In this document: positions 16,487 to 23,571 of the stretch, in pieces
Layout of the letters: every line of letters begins with the position of its first letter
Position numbering within the stretch: position 1 is the first letter of the stretch
Assembly: GCA_910587555.1 (NCBI GenBank)
Contig: CAJULV010000028.1
Span: forward strand, 21,483-45,136
Direction: 5' to 3'
From: an uncultured Acetatifactor sp.
GTDB taxonomy: Bacteria > Bacillota > Clostridia > Lachnospirales > Lachnospiraceae
DNA length: 23,654 bases
Translations under genes and position numbers: made by a program
Notes under the pieces: generated by a model
Seen by the model: the letters and a program-made list of their open reading frames with translations, nothing else
Told to the model about the DNA's origin: nothing
Databases searched by the model: none

Positions 16487-16755
16487 CACTTCTTCCTCCT
16501 TCCTGTTATTTTGGGCTTATGGCTGCCCTGCGCCAGTTGGTATTCCATATTTCCATCCGTTTCCAGGAGCCTTTTTTCCACTTCGTCACGCACATAATAA
16601 TATTGCCGCCCAATCTTGCGGTAATGACAGTATGTGTTCAAAAAAACCCTTAACCTGCGGATATCAATGTCCAGGTATTCTTCCTGTACCTGTCTGGCGG
16701 TCATAAGCTTTGGATTTGTTTTGTCCTTACGGATTCCGGCTGTCTTCTCCGACAT
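16486..16755 (-). CDS. Excisionase-like DNA-binding protein
   Basis: The product has 89 residues from ATG 16755, chosen for the AGGAGG eight bases upstream; an earlier in-frame start at 16773 has none. LMTARQVQEEYLDIDIRRLR and FLNTYCHYRKIGRQYYYVRDEVEKRL show the winged-helix (MerR/Xis-like) pattern of a recognition helix followed by a wing with an Arg-Gln-Tyr-Tyr-Tyr strand. Being directly upstream of and coupled to the integrase, it likely directs excision. The 135-bp gap upstream (16756-16890) contains TGACGATA twice (as TTGACGAT repeats), possibly binding sites, and no gene. Confidence 0.7.
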   Translation of the reverse strand: MSEKTAGIRKDKTNPKLMTARQVQEEYLDIDIRRLRVFLNTYCHYRKIGRQYYYVRDEVEKRLLETDGNMEYQLAQGSHKPKITGRRKK

Positions 16756-16890
16756 ATTGCTTTTCCTCCTCAATTTGATAATATAAATTTTTCATTGCGC
16801 TTTCTATCGTCAATATCGTCAAAATCCCTTTTGCCTTTATCTGAACTGGGCAATCTGCCACCCGACGACACCGACGATATGCGTTATCCC

Positions 16891-18354
16891 TTATTCTTTC
16901 CAAATCTTGATGTAACGCTCAGCTGCACGCCCGGTCTCAAAATAAATCCCAATATCTTCCAAATTGCTCCTGTTTGCACCTATTTTCCGGGTAAGGGATG
17001 CAGGTGAACGGGGAAAGTCTGCATAACCGAACCTCAATTCTCCACAGGCATAATCTTTTAGCTCTCTGTAAAAATCAGTCGGGTTAAATACCAATATTTC
17101 CGATTCACTATATTGCATCATGAACTGTTCTATTGCGGTCAATACAATATCTCCCGATACTATGGCTTCATTGACAGTATTATGGTTTTCTTCAAAAGCT
17201 TCATATATTTCATCCTCTTTGATGCCAATCTGCCTTCCAACCTTTACCGCAAGCATATAAAAATCCACCAACCGAAAAGGAGAACAGTATTTTATAGGTT
17301 CATCATCTCCAATGATTCCTTGCACAGCACGGCATATTGCCCCAAAGAAACGAGGTTTATCCTGTTCCCACTCCTCTTTCAGTTCCAACTCTCCACGTCT
17401 GTCTTCCTGGCTGAAGCGCTCTAAATGAAATGTCAGTATCCTATCCGCAAGGTCACTCTTTGTGACGCACTGGTTTACACTATTAAAAATGACGATGGAC
17501 TTTAAGCTTCTGAACATTTGTGTATTGTCCGTAAAAAGCTTACGTTTCGGGATGATTCCTCCAGTGCAGGCCAGACAGAAAAGATTGCTGACCGCTTCAT
17601 TAATCCACCCAATATTATCAAATGCCACCATATAATCGGCTGATAGGCACATGGCAATATCATCTAGTCTTTTAGGAAGTGCAAATACGCCTGTAGATAC
17701 TGGATTCAGCAAGTCAAGAATGCGTTTTTCACAGGATGTCTTTCCGCTTGCCTTTTCTCCATACAGTTGGATAAGCGGCATGGGCATAACCTCAAAGAAA
17801 AAACTTGCCACCAAAAAAACGGAAAACAAAACCTTTTCCGAAGCAGATGAAAAATGAAAATGCTTCTCCACAAATTCAGGTATCTCCCATGGCTCTCCCT
17901 CTAAATCAGGCATGACCTGTCTGCAAAATACATTGCTCCTTCTCATCAAAATTTTACTGTTTTTGACAGTGGTTATTCCCTTTTCAGTAATTTTTAAAAA
18001 GTGACACCCATCAAGCCCTAAATCATAGTACACGGTATTGTGCTGAACGCAGATACGCCTATGCAGTTCTTTCATTTCGCCATTTTCAGCAAACATCTTC
18101 AAATATCCTGTAACTTGTTGAACTATCCCTGATGACAGATATATATCGTCTAGCTGATAAAAACAAAATTTCCTCAACCAACATTCAAATTCTGTACTGT
18201 CAAGGGGAACTATACTATTGTCTGTTTCTGCTTTGATAAATGCCTCTCCTGTAAGTGAACGAAATATCTCCGTATGACTTTGAATCTCGTTGATAATCTG
18301 TTCCGCACTAACGTGGGAAGAATCTATTTTATTGATTTCCTTATTTTTCACCAT
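16891..18354 (-). CDS. P-loop replication ATPase of mobile element (helicase/primase-associated)
   Basis: The product has 487 residues. ATG at 18354 is chosen because GGAGG lies eight bases upstream; a TTG at 18369 overlaps that site. Walker A is GEKASGKTS (199-207), Walker B is YMVAFDN (241-247), and a sensor-like IVIFNSVN (287-294) is followed by the SDLADR motif (300-305) with a probable Arg finger. The order LPKR, AFDN, SDLADR matches a family of phage- and island-borne ATPases that sit in primase/helicase proteins. The N-terminal 190 residues and the C-terminal third are not recognised, and no primase motif is visible. A role in autonomous replication of the excised element is inferred. 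Confidence 0.75.
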   Translation of the reverse strand: MVKNKEINKIDSSHVSAEQIINEIQSHTEIFRSLTGEAFIKAETDNSIVPLDSTEFECWLRKFCFYQLDDIYLSSGIVQQVTGYLKMFAENGEMKELHRRICVQHNTVYYDLGLDGCHFLKITEKGITTVKNSKILMRRSNVFCRQVMPDLEGEPWEIPEFVEKHFHFSSASEKVLFSVFLVASFFFEVMPMPLIQLYGEKASGKTSCEKRILDLLNPVSTGVFALPKRLDDIAMCLSADYMVAFDNIGWINEAVSNLFCLACTGGIIPKRKLFTDNTQMFRSLKSIVIFNSVNQCVTKSDLADRILTFHLERFSQEDRRGELELKEEWEQDKPRFFGAICRAVQGIIGDDEPIKYCSPFRLVDFYMLAVKVGRQIGIKEDEIYEAFEENHNTVNEAIVSGDIVLTAIEQFMMQYSESEILVFNPTDFYRELKDYACGELRFGYADFPRSPASLTRKIGANRSNLEDIGIYFETGRAAERYIKIWKE

Positions 18355-18397
18355 AATATATACCTCCAATATAACAAATATTGCTGCCCTTATTTCT

Positions 18398-18483
18398 ATC
18401 AGCCTGGCAATTTAGCTTGCCTCGGTTCCCCCACATCATCATGAATGCAGGGGAAAGGCAAGCCATAAGCGTGAATGGCTGAT
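18398..18483 (-). promoter_or_regulatory. Nested hairpin region upstream of replication ATPase
   Basis: An outer stem ATCAGCC (18398-18404) / GGCTGAT (18477-18483) encloses a strong inner hairpin: GCTTGCCT (18415-18422) with AGGCAAGC (18456-18463), and TTCCCC (18426-18431) with GGGGAA (18450-18455), an 18-base loop and a 3-base bulge. It fills the gap between the 100-residue gene and the ATPase gene. There is no T-run. It could be a processing or attenuation structure or a replication origin signal. Confidence 0.5.
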
Positions 18484-18491
18484 GACGGCAT

Positions 18492-18794
18492 TTATTGGTA
18501 CATTATTGCATCTAATTGTATTTCTTTTATTGTGAATGTTCCTGCGTCTTCAACCATAGTCGCCATTATATAAGTCTCATTTAAGAACTCCAAATTTACA
18601 GTACCATCCTTTCTGTACAAACATAGCTTATGGCAGAAAAAGTCATACTCTTTTCCATATGCAGGAATCTGGAAGCTGACGGAGCGTAAATGCCCTTCTA
18701 TTCTTACAGATATATTCATTGAAAGCGTTAGATTGTCCCTGTTAAAGGAATAACCGGAGATTATACCAAAAACAATCGATATATGCTTGCTCAT
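18492..18794 (-). CDS. Small protein of unknown function in mobile-element module
   Basis: The product has 100 residues. The start overlaps the upstream acidic-tail gene by ATGA, so the two are co-translated. The sequence is beta-rich (ISIVFGIISGYSFNRDNLTL and NISVRIEGHL), with no membrane segment, no zinc motif and no family I can name. The predicted strand pattern is compatible with a small beta-barrel, but this is a guess. Next downstream, after the hairpin region, is the replication ATPase. Confidence 0.7.
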   Translation of the reverse strand: MSKHISIVFGIISGYSFNRDNLTLSMNISVRIEGHLRSVSFQIPAYGKEYDFFCHKLCLYRKDGTVNLEFLNETYIMATMVEDAGTFTIKEIQLDAIMYQ

Positions 18795-19216
18795 TCTTCA
18801 TCCTCATCCTCGTCGTCTTCATCTTCATCGTCTTCATCCTCATCGTCTTCATATTCTTCATATTCCTCATATTTTTCATCTTCCAATTCATCATAATAAT
18901 CTTCGTCAATGTAAATCCTGTTGACGTAAAGGAGCCCATCCTTTCCTTTTCTAAGTGTTCCTACGATACGCATATCCAATAATTCCTCTGTATCTATTCT
19001 TCCATACTCGTCAATCACGTCTAACTCTTCCATTGTTTTGCCAAATTGCGAGTTTTTATTTTCACTAATTGGAAGATATTTAATGTAATCTACATCCTCA
19101 TCCTTATCAAATCTAACCACGATAACAAGCCTTTTCTTATTTGCTTTATAATCAGTAATGACACCACGATACCAGATTCCTTCCTTTAACCGACATCCTC
19201 TAATAAGATAAACCAT
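18791..19216 (-). CDS. Unknown protein with extremely acidic C-terminal tail
   Basis: The product has 141 residues; the ATG at 19216 follows GAGAGGTTG. The first 100 residues look like a compact beta-rich domain (IWYRGVITDYKANKKRLVIV and GKDGLLYVNRIYID). Residues 104-141 are almost only Asp, Glu and Tyr (one Leu, one Lys), ending EDEDDEDEDEE. Acidic tails of this kind occur in single-stranded DNA-binding proteins and in DNA-mimic or chaperone-like proteins. Because it is the first gene of the replication set, an SSB-like or DNA-mimic role is possible but not shown. The tail is coded by a GAA/GAT/GAC-rich tract at 18795-18905. Confidence 0.7.
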   Translation of the reverse strand: MVYLIRGCRLKEGIWYRGVITDYKANKKRLVIVVRFDKDEDVDYIKYLPISENKNSQFGKTMEELDVIDEYGRIDTEELLDMRIVGTLRKGKDGLLYVNRIYIDEDYYDELEDEKYEEYEEYEDDEDEDDEDEDDEDEDEE

Positions 19217-19239
19217 TTTTTCAACCTCTCTATACTTTT

Positions 19240-19333
19240 ACATGCACTTAAAAGAATGCATGTCCCATAATAAATAAACTGCATCCAAAACAACAAATAA
19301 ACAATTATACGTTTTATCCGCATGTATTCTTAA
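19240..19333 (-). promoter_or_regulatory. Promoter and palindrome upstream of replication module
   Basis: On the minus strand TTAAGA (19328-19333), an 18-bp spacer and a perfect TATAAT (19304-19309) form a promoter. Between it and the gene, ACATGCA (19240-19246) and TGCATGT (19257-19263) form a 7-bp dyad with a 10-base spacer, a plausible operator or leader hairpin. Confidence 0.45.
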
Positions 19334-19568
19334 TCCTTTTCCTCTAAAAATAAAGTTGACTAACCCAAAGGGTTCTAAATTATCTAATATAAACATTTGT
19401 CAACCATGAAATTAAAATAAGCATATTAATAATCCGTCTTGTGTATGTGCAAGCCAACACGTTTTTCTTATAGGTGATTTATCGAAATCTTATGTACTAG
19501 TCCACCTCCCTTATTTCATATAAATGACAGGCATTTGGGAACATGCATGTAAAACGGTATTTCCACAA

Positions 19569-19611
19569 AAAAAATTTTAATGCATGGCCGCCCAGTCCAT
19601 AGGGCAGCCAT
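19569..19611 (-). terminator. Strong intrinsic terminator
   Basis: On the minus strand ATGGCTGCCC and GGGCGGCCAT form a 10-bp stem (one U-G pair) with an 8-base loop, followed within a few bases by a run of eight T. It should end the transcript from the operon to the right. The wider 19217-19842 gap (626 bp) holds this terminator, the promoter and palindrome listed separately, a GTTGAC/GTCAAC inverted pair (about 19353-19402) and no gene. A TATAAT at 19718-19723 without a clear -35 could make a short RNA ending here. Confidence 0.75.
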
Positions 19612-19842
19612 ACAACATCAATTCTGTAACAGTCAATCAAAGCATAACTCCCTTGTTAGCCTCATAGAATATTCTATATTCCGTTTTCAAGATACAATGT
19701 CCATAATGCCTTTCAGGATTATAGTATCCATTCGATTATGAAAGCAGAACACTTTTTCATCGCAAAATGCGACATATATCGGGATACATGCTCTTTCGTC
19801 CTCAGATTATTCAGGATTCTCCTCTAAACAATCTATGCATAA

Positions 19843-19974
19843 TCATTTCCTGCGGCCGCTCCTCTGGCTGACATACTTTGATGCCTGATAGATGGAGATT
19901 CCCAGTCCCGCTCCGGCTATGATAGAGTCAACAATGATTTTAGAAGTCGCTGTTGCGATAAGAAAACTAATCAA
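19843..19974 (-). CDS. Small membrane protein, 43 residues, TTG start
   Basis: The frame begins with TTG at 19974, seven to eight bases after AGGAGG, and ends with TGA at 19843. The peptide has a hydrophobic part (ISFLIATATS, then IIVDSIIAGAGLGISIYQAS) with a Gly/Ala-rich centre, and a basic tail (SQRSGRRK). One membrane helix with a positively charged C-terminus is predicted by eye. This layout recalls type I toxin-like or bacteriocin-like peptides and small subunits of membrane complexes; none can be claimed. It is the last gene of the operon, only 13 bases after the stop of the 149-residue gene. Confidence 0.55.
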   Translation of the reverse strand: MISFLIATATSKIIVDSIIAGAGLGISIYQASKYVSQRSGRRK

Positions 19975-19987
19975 TTTCTGTCCCTCC

Positions 19988-20437
19988 TTATTTTAAAAAT
20001 GATTTCATGATACAGTGTGTTCTTTCATCCATGGCGCGATAAAGCAGTCCAACGGCATACAGCATCCGGTCTTTGTCGTTGTCCCTTGTAGGCTGTGCAA
20101 CCCTGTCTGCACTCTCTATTGAGACAAAGAAAAGATTGCCTGTAATCGTCCCTCCCGCGCCGCAGTCAAGGAATGGATAGGGACACAGATAATCCCTTTC
20201 GGCATCAGACAATCCTTCCACTTCGCAGAGACCGATTTCCTCCGTTCCTAAAGTGCATATTTCCTGAATCACCGAGCCGCCATCCTCCTGTGACTGCGCA
20301 ATCTGCTGCATCAGGGCTTTCTTCTCAAAGGTATGCTGTTCCAGGAATGAATCAAAGTACCCTTCTGACAGCGCATCCAAAAGAAGCCCGTCGATTTCAT
20401 TGGTATCGGAAAATAAATATCCTCCAAACTCTTTCAC
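19988..20437 (-). CDS. Unknown soluble protein, 149 residues
   Basis: The start is taken as GTG at 20437, with AGGAGG seven bases upstream; an ATG at 20455 overlaps that site. The sequence is acidic, with helices EIDGLLLDALSEGYFDSFLE and DKDRMLYAVGLLYRAMDERT at the two ends and a Cys-rich middle (EICTLG, GLCEVE, YLCPYPFLDCGAGG). There is no signal peptide or membrane segment. No family is recognised. It is 27 bases after the 129-residue gene and 13 bases before the 43-residue gene, so it is part of the same operon. Confidence 0.7.
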   Translation of the reverse strand: MKEFGGYLFSDTNEIDGLLLDALSEGYFDSFLEQHTFEKKALMQQIAQSQEDGGSVIQEICTLGTEEIGLCEVEGLSDAERDYLCPYPFLDCGAGGTITGNLFFVSIESADRVAQPTRDNDKDRMLYAVGLLYRAMDERTHCIMKSFLK

Positions 20438-20464
20438 TCTGCTGCCTCCTGTCATCTCTACTTA

Positions 20465-20851
20465 TTACAGCTGCTTGTATAGGTGTTTCTTTTGTATAGA
20501 ATATATGACTCCTATACGGCGGGCAGTCTTATGTACTTGTACATAATTGAGATACCATTCCCTTTCTCTGGTCATAGGGCTGCCCCCATCCCTGATTTCA
20601 AGCCGAATCACATCATTTTCCAACTCTACTTTAATGGGATACATATTTATGGCATCTTCGATTTCCCGCACGTCATCTCTGACGGAATCCAACAGAACAA
20701 GCACAAATCCCTTTCTTCCCAGACTTCCATCTTCCAGGATATAATCAATCCGCTTCAATAATTCGCGCGGGAGCCGGTACCGCCCCAAAAGGCGGTTAAG
20801 GCTTCGGAGAAGCACCAGCTGGCTTCTGGTGTAAATTTTGATAAACTTCAT
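20465..20851 (-). CDS. Unknown basic protein, 128 residues
   Basis: The start is ATG 20851 with AGGAG seven bases upstream; an ATG at 20857 is too close to that site. The N-terminus is basic and helical (FIKIYTRSQLVLLRSLNRLL), followed by an alpha/beta part (KGFVLVLLDSVRDDVREIED, then VELENDVIRLEIRDGG) and a basic C-terminus (HKTARRIGVIYSIQKKHLYK). The mixed pattern could be nucleic-acid binding, but no motif proves it. It lies downstream of a strong hairpin, so its expression may be lower than that of the genes before it. Confidence 0.7.
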   Translation of the reverse strand: MKFIKIYTRSQLVLLRSLNRLLGRYRLPRELLKRIDYILEDGSLGRKGFVLVLLDSVRDDVREIEDAINMYPIKVELENDVIRLEIRDGGSPMTREREWYLNYVQVHKTARRIGVIYSIQKKHLYKQL

Positions 20852-20876
20852 ATGCATTCTCCTTTACAGCAAAACG

Positions 20877-20908
20877 GCGGGCAAGCTATCCACTATAGCC
20901 TACCCGCC
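20877..20908 (-). terminator. Strand-specific 14-bp hairpin within operon
   Basis: On the minus-strand transcript GGCGGGUAGGCUAU pairs completely with AUAGCUUGCCCGCC (two G-U pairs) around a 5-base loop, followed by GUUUUG. On the other strand the two wobble pairs become mismatches. It lies between the 24-residue peptide gene and the 128-residue gene and probably acts as a partial terminator or 3'-end stabiliser. Confidence 0.6.
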
Positions 20909-20925
20909 TTGCATAATACCTCTGA

Positions 20926-21000
20926 CTATGCCATCTCGCCTAAAAAGGCAAGCACACTGACTGTCAGGACACATGATGCGATAAAAATACCTGCGTGCAT
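20926..21000 (-). CDS. 24-residue membrane peptide
   Basis: The ATG at 21000 is preceded by AAAGGAGGA at good spacing, and the frame ends in TAG at 20926. The peptide, MHAGIFIASCVLTVSVLAFL plus GEMA, is one hydrophobic helix with a short polar end. The strong ribosome-binding site and its place between two operon genes support translation. It is too short for any family call. It could be a small membrane-protein regulator or a type I toxin-like peptide. Confidence 0.5.
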   Translation of the reverse strand: MHAGIFIASCVLTVSVLAFLGEMA

Positions 21001-21057
21001 GTAAAATTCCTCCTTTCCGATATGGGTTCAGGGAAATAATATATATTTGATTCTTCC

Positions 21058-21372
21058 TTATTTCTTACCGCGCAGCACCAGGACAATGAAGCCGATTACC
21101 GCCACACCGACCACAAACAGGAATACTTTTTCAAAGAAATTGAAAATAGCGCCTATGATTCCCTTTCGGGGCAGCGGTTCATTCGCAAGGTAAGCGTCCA
21201 CTGTCTCAAGATATTCTGCTGTTGATATTTTCCCCTCCTCATACTGCTTTTCCACTTTCGCCATTTCCTTTTCCGACACATAATGCCCTCCGCAGGCGCT
21301 GAAACAGCAGGCAAAACACAGCATCATCAGGGCAGTGACTGCAAATCTTTTTACATATCGCATTTTTATCAT
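21058..21372 (-). CDS. Lipoprotein with SHOCT-like hairpin and C-terminal membrane segment
   Basis: The product has 104 residues (ATG at 21372; an in-frame ATG at 21363 is also possible, as the AAGGA site fits neither perfectly). The N-terminus is a signal peptide with a lipobox-like FSAC at about 24-27, followed by GG. Next is a short two-helix segment, EKQYEEGKISTAEYLETVDAYL, like SHOCT domains. The C-terminus is a hydrophobic helix of about 20 residues (VFLFVVGVAVIGFIVLVL) and RGKK. If the Cys is lipidated, both ends are tied to the membrane and the middle faces outside. It lies 17 bases after the 701-residue gene stop and is operon-linked. Confidence 0.75.
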   Translation of the reverse strand: MIKMRYVKRFAVTALMMLCFACCFSACGGHYVSEKEMAKVEKQYEEGKISTAEYLETVDAYLANEPLPRKGIIGAIFNFFEKVFLFVVGVAVIGFIVLVLRGKK

Positions 21373-21389
21373 TCATCCTTTCCACTATG

Positions 21390-23495
21390 TTATTTCCCGA
21401 ACAGTTTTCCTACAGAGCCGAACAATCCTTTTCCACTCTTTTTCTTTTCCAGATACTGCACCGCTTCAACGGCCTCTTCCAGGGTGATACCAACCTTTGG
21501 CAGGAATTCCTCCAACATTCTGTACGCTTCCGCCACCTTATCCGGGGAGGAGCAGTCAAGCTTTTTTACATATTTCAAAGCCCTGTCCCTGCCCGCCTGC
21601 TTTCTATCCACTTTTTTGAACAAACCCACAGAACAGAATTTCCTGTCGAAATCAGCCAGATATTTTTCTATCTGGTTCAGATACTTCTGCTTCAGTTCGG
21701 ACTGGAAAGCTTCTTCAAATTCCTTTTTCTTTTCAAGCAGGCCGCTCTCATAGTCTAACAGGGAATCCGATGTAGGTTCCGAAATCTGCCTCATGAATCC
21801 GCGGATGCCTTCCAGCTCACTGCGGGCCAAATCAGCCCCTTCCCTGGTCTCACAGACCACCTGGTCTACAGTGCGGTATTTCAAATCAAAGTCCGCCAAT
21901 ACCCTGTCAATATATTTGATGCACATGCGGTTTTCATCTGCTGTAAGGCCAATCTCTTCACAATAGGAAATCAGTTTTGCTTTTGCTTCTTTGGCATCCT
22001 CTTCTGTACTTCCCTGGTTTTCTTTAACAAATTTCAATGCCAAATCATCCTTGCACTTTTCCAGGTAGTTCAGCGTCTCTTCGTTCTCTCCCCTTTCAAG
22101 GCCTACCCTGGGCAGTAGTTCCTCCATCTGCCTATAGGCTTCCGCAATCATATCAGGAGCAGACACATCACATCTCTTTATCAGCTTTAAAAGCCGCTCT
22201 TTTCCCGCCGCCTTTCTGTCAAGTTTCTTAAACAGCCCTACCGTACAGAACAAATCATCAAAGTCCTTCAGGTATTTCTCCATCACCTTGACATATTTTG
22301 CTTTCAGTTCAGAAGAGAATTTTATGTCGAACTCCCTTAACTTGTCATTGACCTCCCATTCATAGTCCAACAAAGAATCCGATGCAGGCGCTGAGATATG
22401 TGCCATGAATTCCTGTATCTGCGGCAGCTCCTCCCGGGCAAAATCGGCGCTTTCCCTTGTCCCACAGACAATGCCGTCCACTGTCCTGTAGATGCGGTCT
22501 AATTCCTCCAGTCTGTCTCTGATTTCCTCAAACAACTCTTCTTTCTCTTCGCCGTCATACCCCAGGGAAGCGCAGTATGCCTCCAGTTTCTCCTTTGCGG
22601 CAAGCGCCTCTTCTTCCGTTTTCATTGGCAGTTCTTCAAAATAGCTTTGAATCATCTCTTCCTTGTATGCCGTGACATCATCACCAAAATCCAGATAGTC
22701 AGCCAGAGCCTGAACCTCTCCGGCCTTATCTCCACAGCGCTGTACGATGCAGGTATACAGTTCCATGCTGAAAGGATTGGTCTGGGCAATATAGAGCAGA
22801 ATCTTTTCCACCTGTTCCTCCGGTATGATGTTCTGCCTGATGTTGGAGAGGAGCTGACTGCATTTTTCTATCTCTTCACTGCCGCCGAATGCAGATTCCA
22901 GAATATCGTCATAGGTATCGTCAATATCCTCTTCCGGATGCCGTGCATGATTCACACACACCAGCAGCCCCATGACCAATCTGAACTCAAAATCCCGGAA
23001 AGAATTCCGCAAAGCCGCAAGAATCCCCAAATTTGATATATAATCTTCCACACTGATTCCCACTACGCTTCTAAAAGTCTTTACCTGTGTTTCCGATAAT
23101 TCCCGGTAGGAACAGCTGTACCTCTGTTCGCCTAGCAAATCATACAGCGCTGCCATAATTGCTTCGAATCTCCAACACATATTGACAGTCAACCCGTCTA
23201 TGTTCTTGTCGCTGATGTTATAGGCGCCTATGCTCGCAATATCTTTCTTCATTTCCCGGTAGATATCTTCTTTACAGTCCGCAAAGATACTCTGTATTTT
23301 GGCCAGGTCTTCTTCATTCTGCGGCTCCGCCGTACACTGTGACAAAAATTTTTCTCTTGCACTGTCTACAACAGCCTTATATTTCTGCATCAGAAGATTC
23401 ATTCGGCATTTTTCAACTGACAGGCACACTTCCCCAATGGGAGTGGGAAAGCTGATTCCCTGCGTTGTGGTTTCAAGTATTTCCTTAATGTTCAT
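21390..23495 (-). CDS. Unknown 701-residue protein with tandem internal duplication
   Basis: The start ATG at 23495 follows AAAGGAGCG. Residues 1-290 form a helical domain containing NPFSMELYTCIVQRCGDKAG and VQALADYLDFG near its end. The rest is two copies of a 190-200-residue helical unit, about 293-485 and 497-688, offset by 204 residues. Both have YRTVD-VC-TRE-AD (336 and 540), ASDSLLDYE / TSDSLLDYE, and VGLFKK-DRK-AG (419 and 623), then EAYR-EE-LP-VG. The end is Gly/Lys/Phe-rich (KGLFGSVGKLFGK). There are no membrane segments, P-loop or catalytic motif that I can recognise, so a structural or adaptor role is possible. It is the first gene of an operon of unknowns. Confidence 0.8.
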   Translation of the reverse strand: MNIKEILETTTQGISFPTPIGEVCLSVEKCRMNLLMQKYKAVVDSAREKFLSQCTAEPQNEEDLAKIQSIFADCKEDIYREMKKDIASIGAYNISDKNIDGLTVNMCWRFEAIMAALYDLLGEQRYSCSYRELSETQVKTFRSVVGISVEDYISNLGILAALRNSFRDFEFRLVMGLLVCVNHARHPEEDIDDTYDDILESAFGGSEEIEKCSQLLSNIRQNIIPEEQVEKILLYIAQTNPFSMELYTCIVQRCGDKAGEVQALADYLDFGDDVTAYKEEMIQSYFEELPMKTEEEALAAKEKLEAYCASLGYDGEEKEELFEEIRDRLEELDRIYRTVDGIVCGTRESADFAREELPQIQEFMAHISAPASDSLLDYEWEVNDKLREFDIKFSSELKAKYVKVMEKYLKDFDDLFCTVGLFKKLDRKAAGKERLLKLIKRCDVSAPDMIAEAYRQMEELLPRVGLERGENEETLNYLEKCKDDLALKFVKENQGSTEEDAKEAKAKLISYCEEIGLTADENRMCIKYIDRVLADFDLKYRTVDQVVCETREGADLARSELEGIRGFMRQISEPTSDSLLDYESGLLEKKKEFEEAFQSELKQKYLNQIEKYLADFDRKFCSVGLFKKVDRKQAGRDRALKYVKKLDCSSPDKVAEAYRMLEEFLPKVGITLEEAVEAVQYLEKKKSGKGLFGSVGKLFGK

Positions 23496-23542
23496 TTTTC
23501 GCTCCTTTTGTATGTAAGCATGGGTATATATCTACTCAACTA

Positions 23543-23571
23543 AATATACTATATATTTCCACTCATTTCAA
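23543..23571 (-). promoter_or_regulatory. Promoter of the unknown operon
   Basis: On the minus strand TTGAAA (23566-23571), a 17-bp spacer and TATATT (23543-23548) lie about 45 bases before the start of the 701-residue gene. Both boxes are one base from consensus. This supports an operon start here and a transcript running to the terminator at 19569. The remaining bases to the window end (23572-23654) hold no gene. Confidence 0.6.

Noticed and set aside
16729..16795. A 22-codon leader peptide overlapping the excisionase start
   Set aside because: It has no ribosome-binding site, and the overlapping frame is already explained by the excisionase-like gene.
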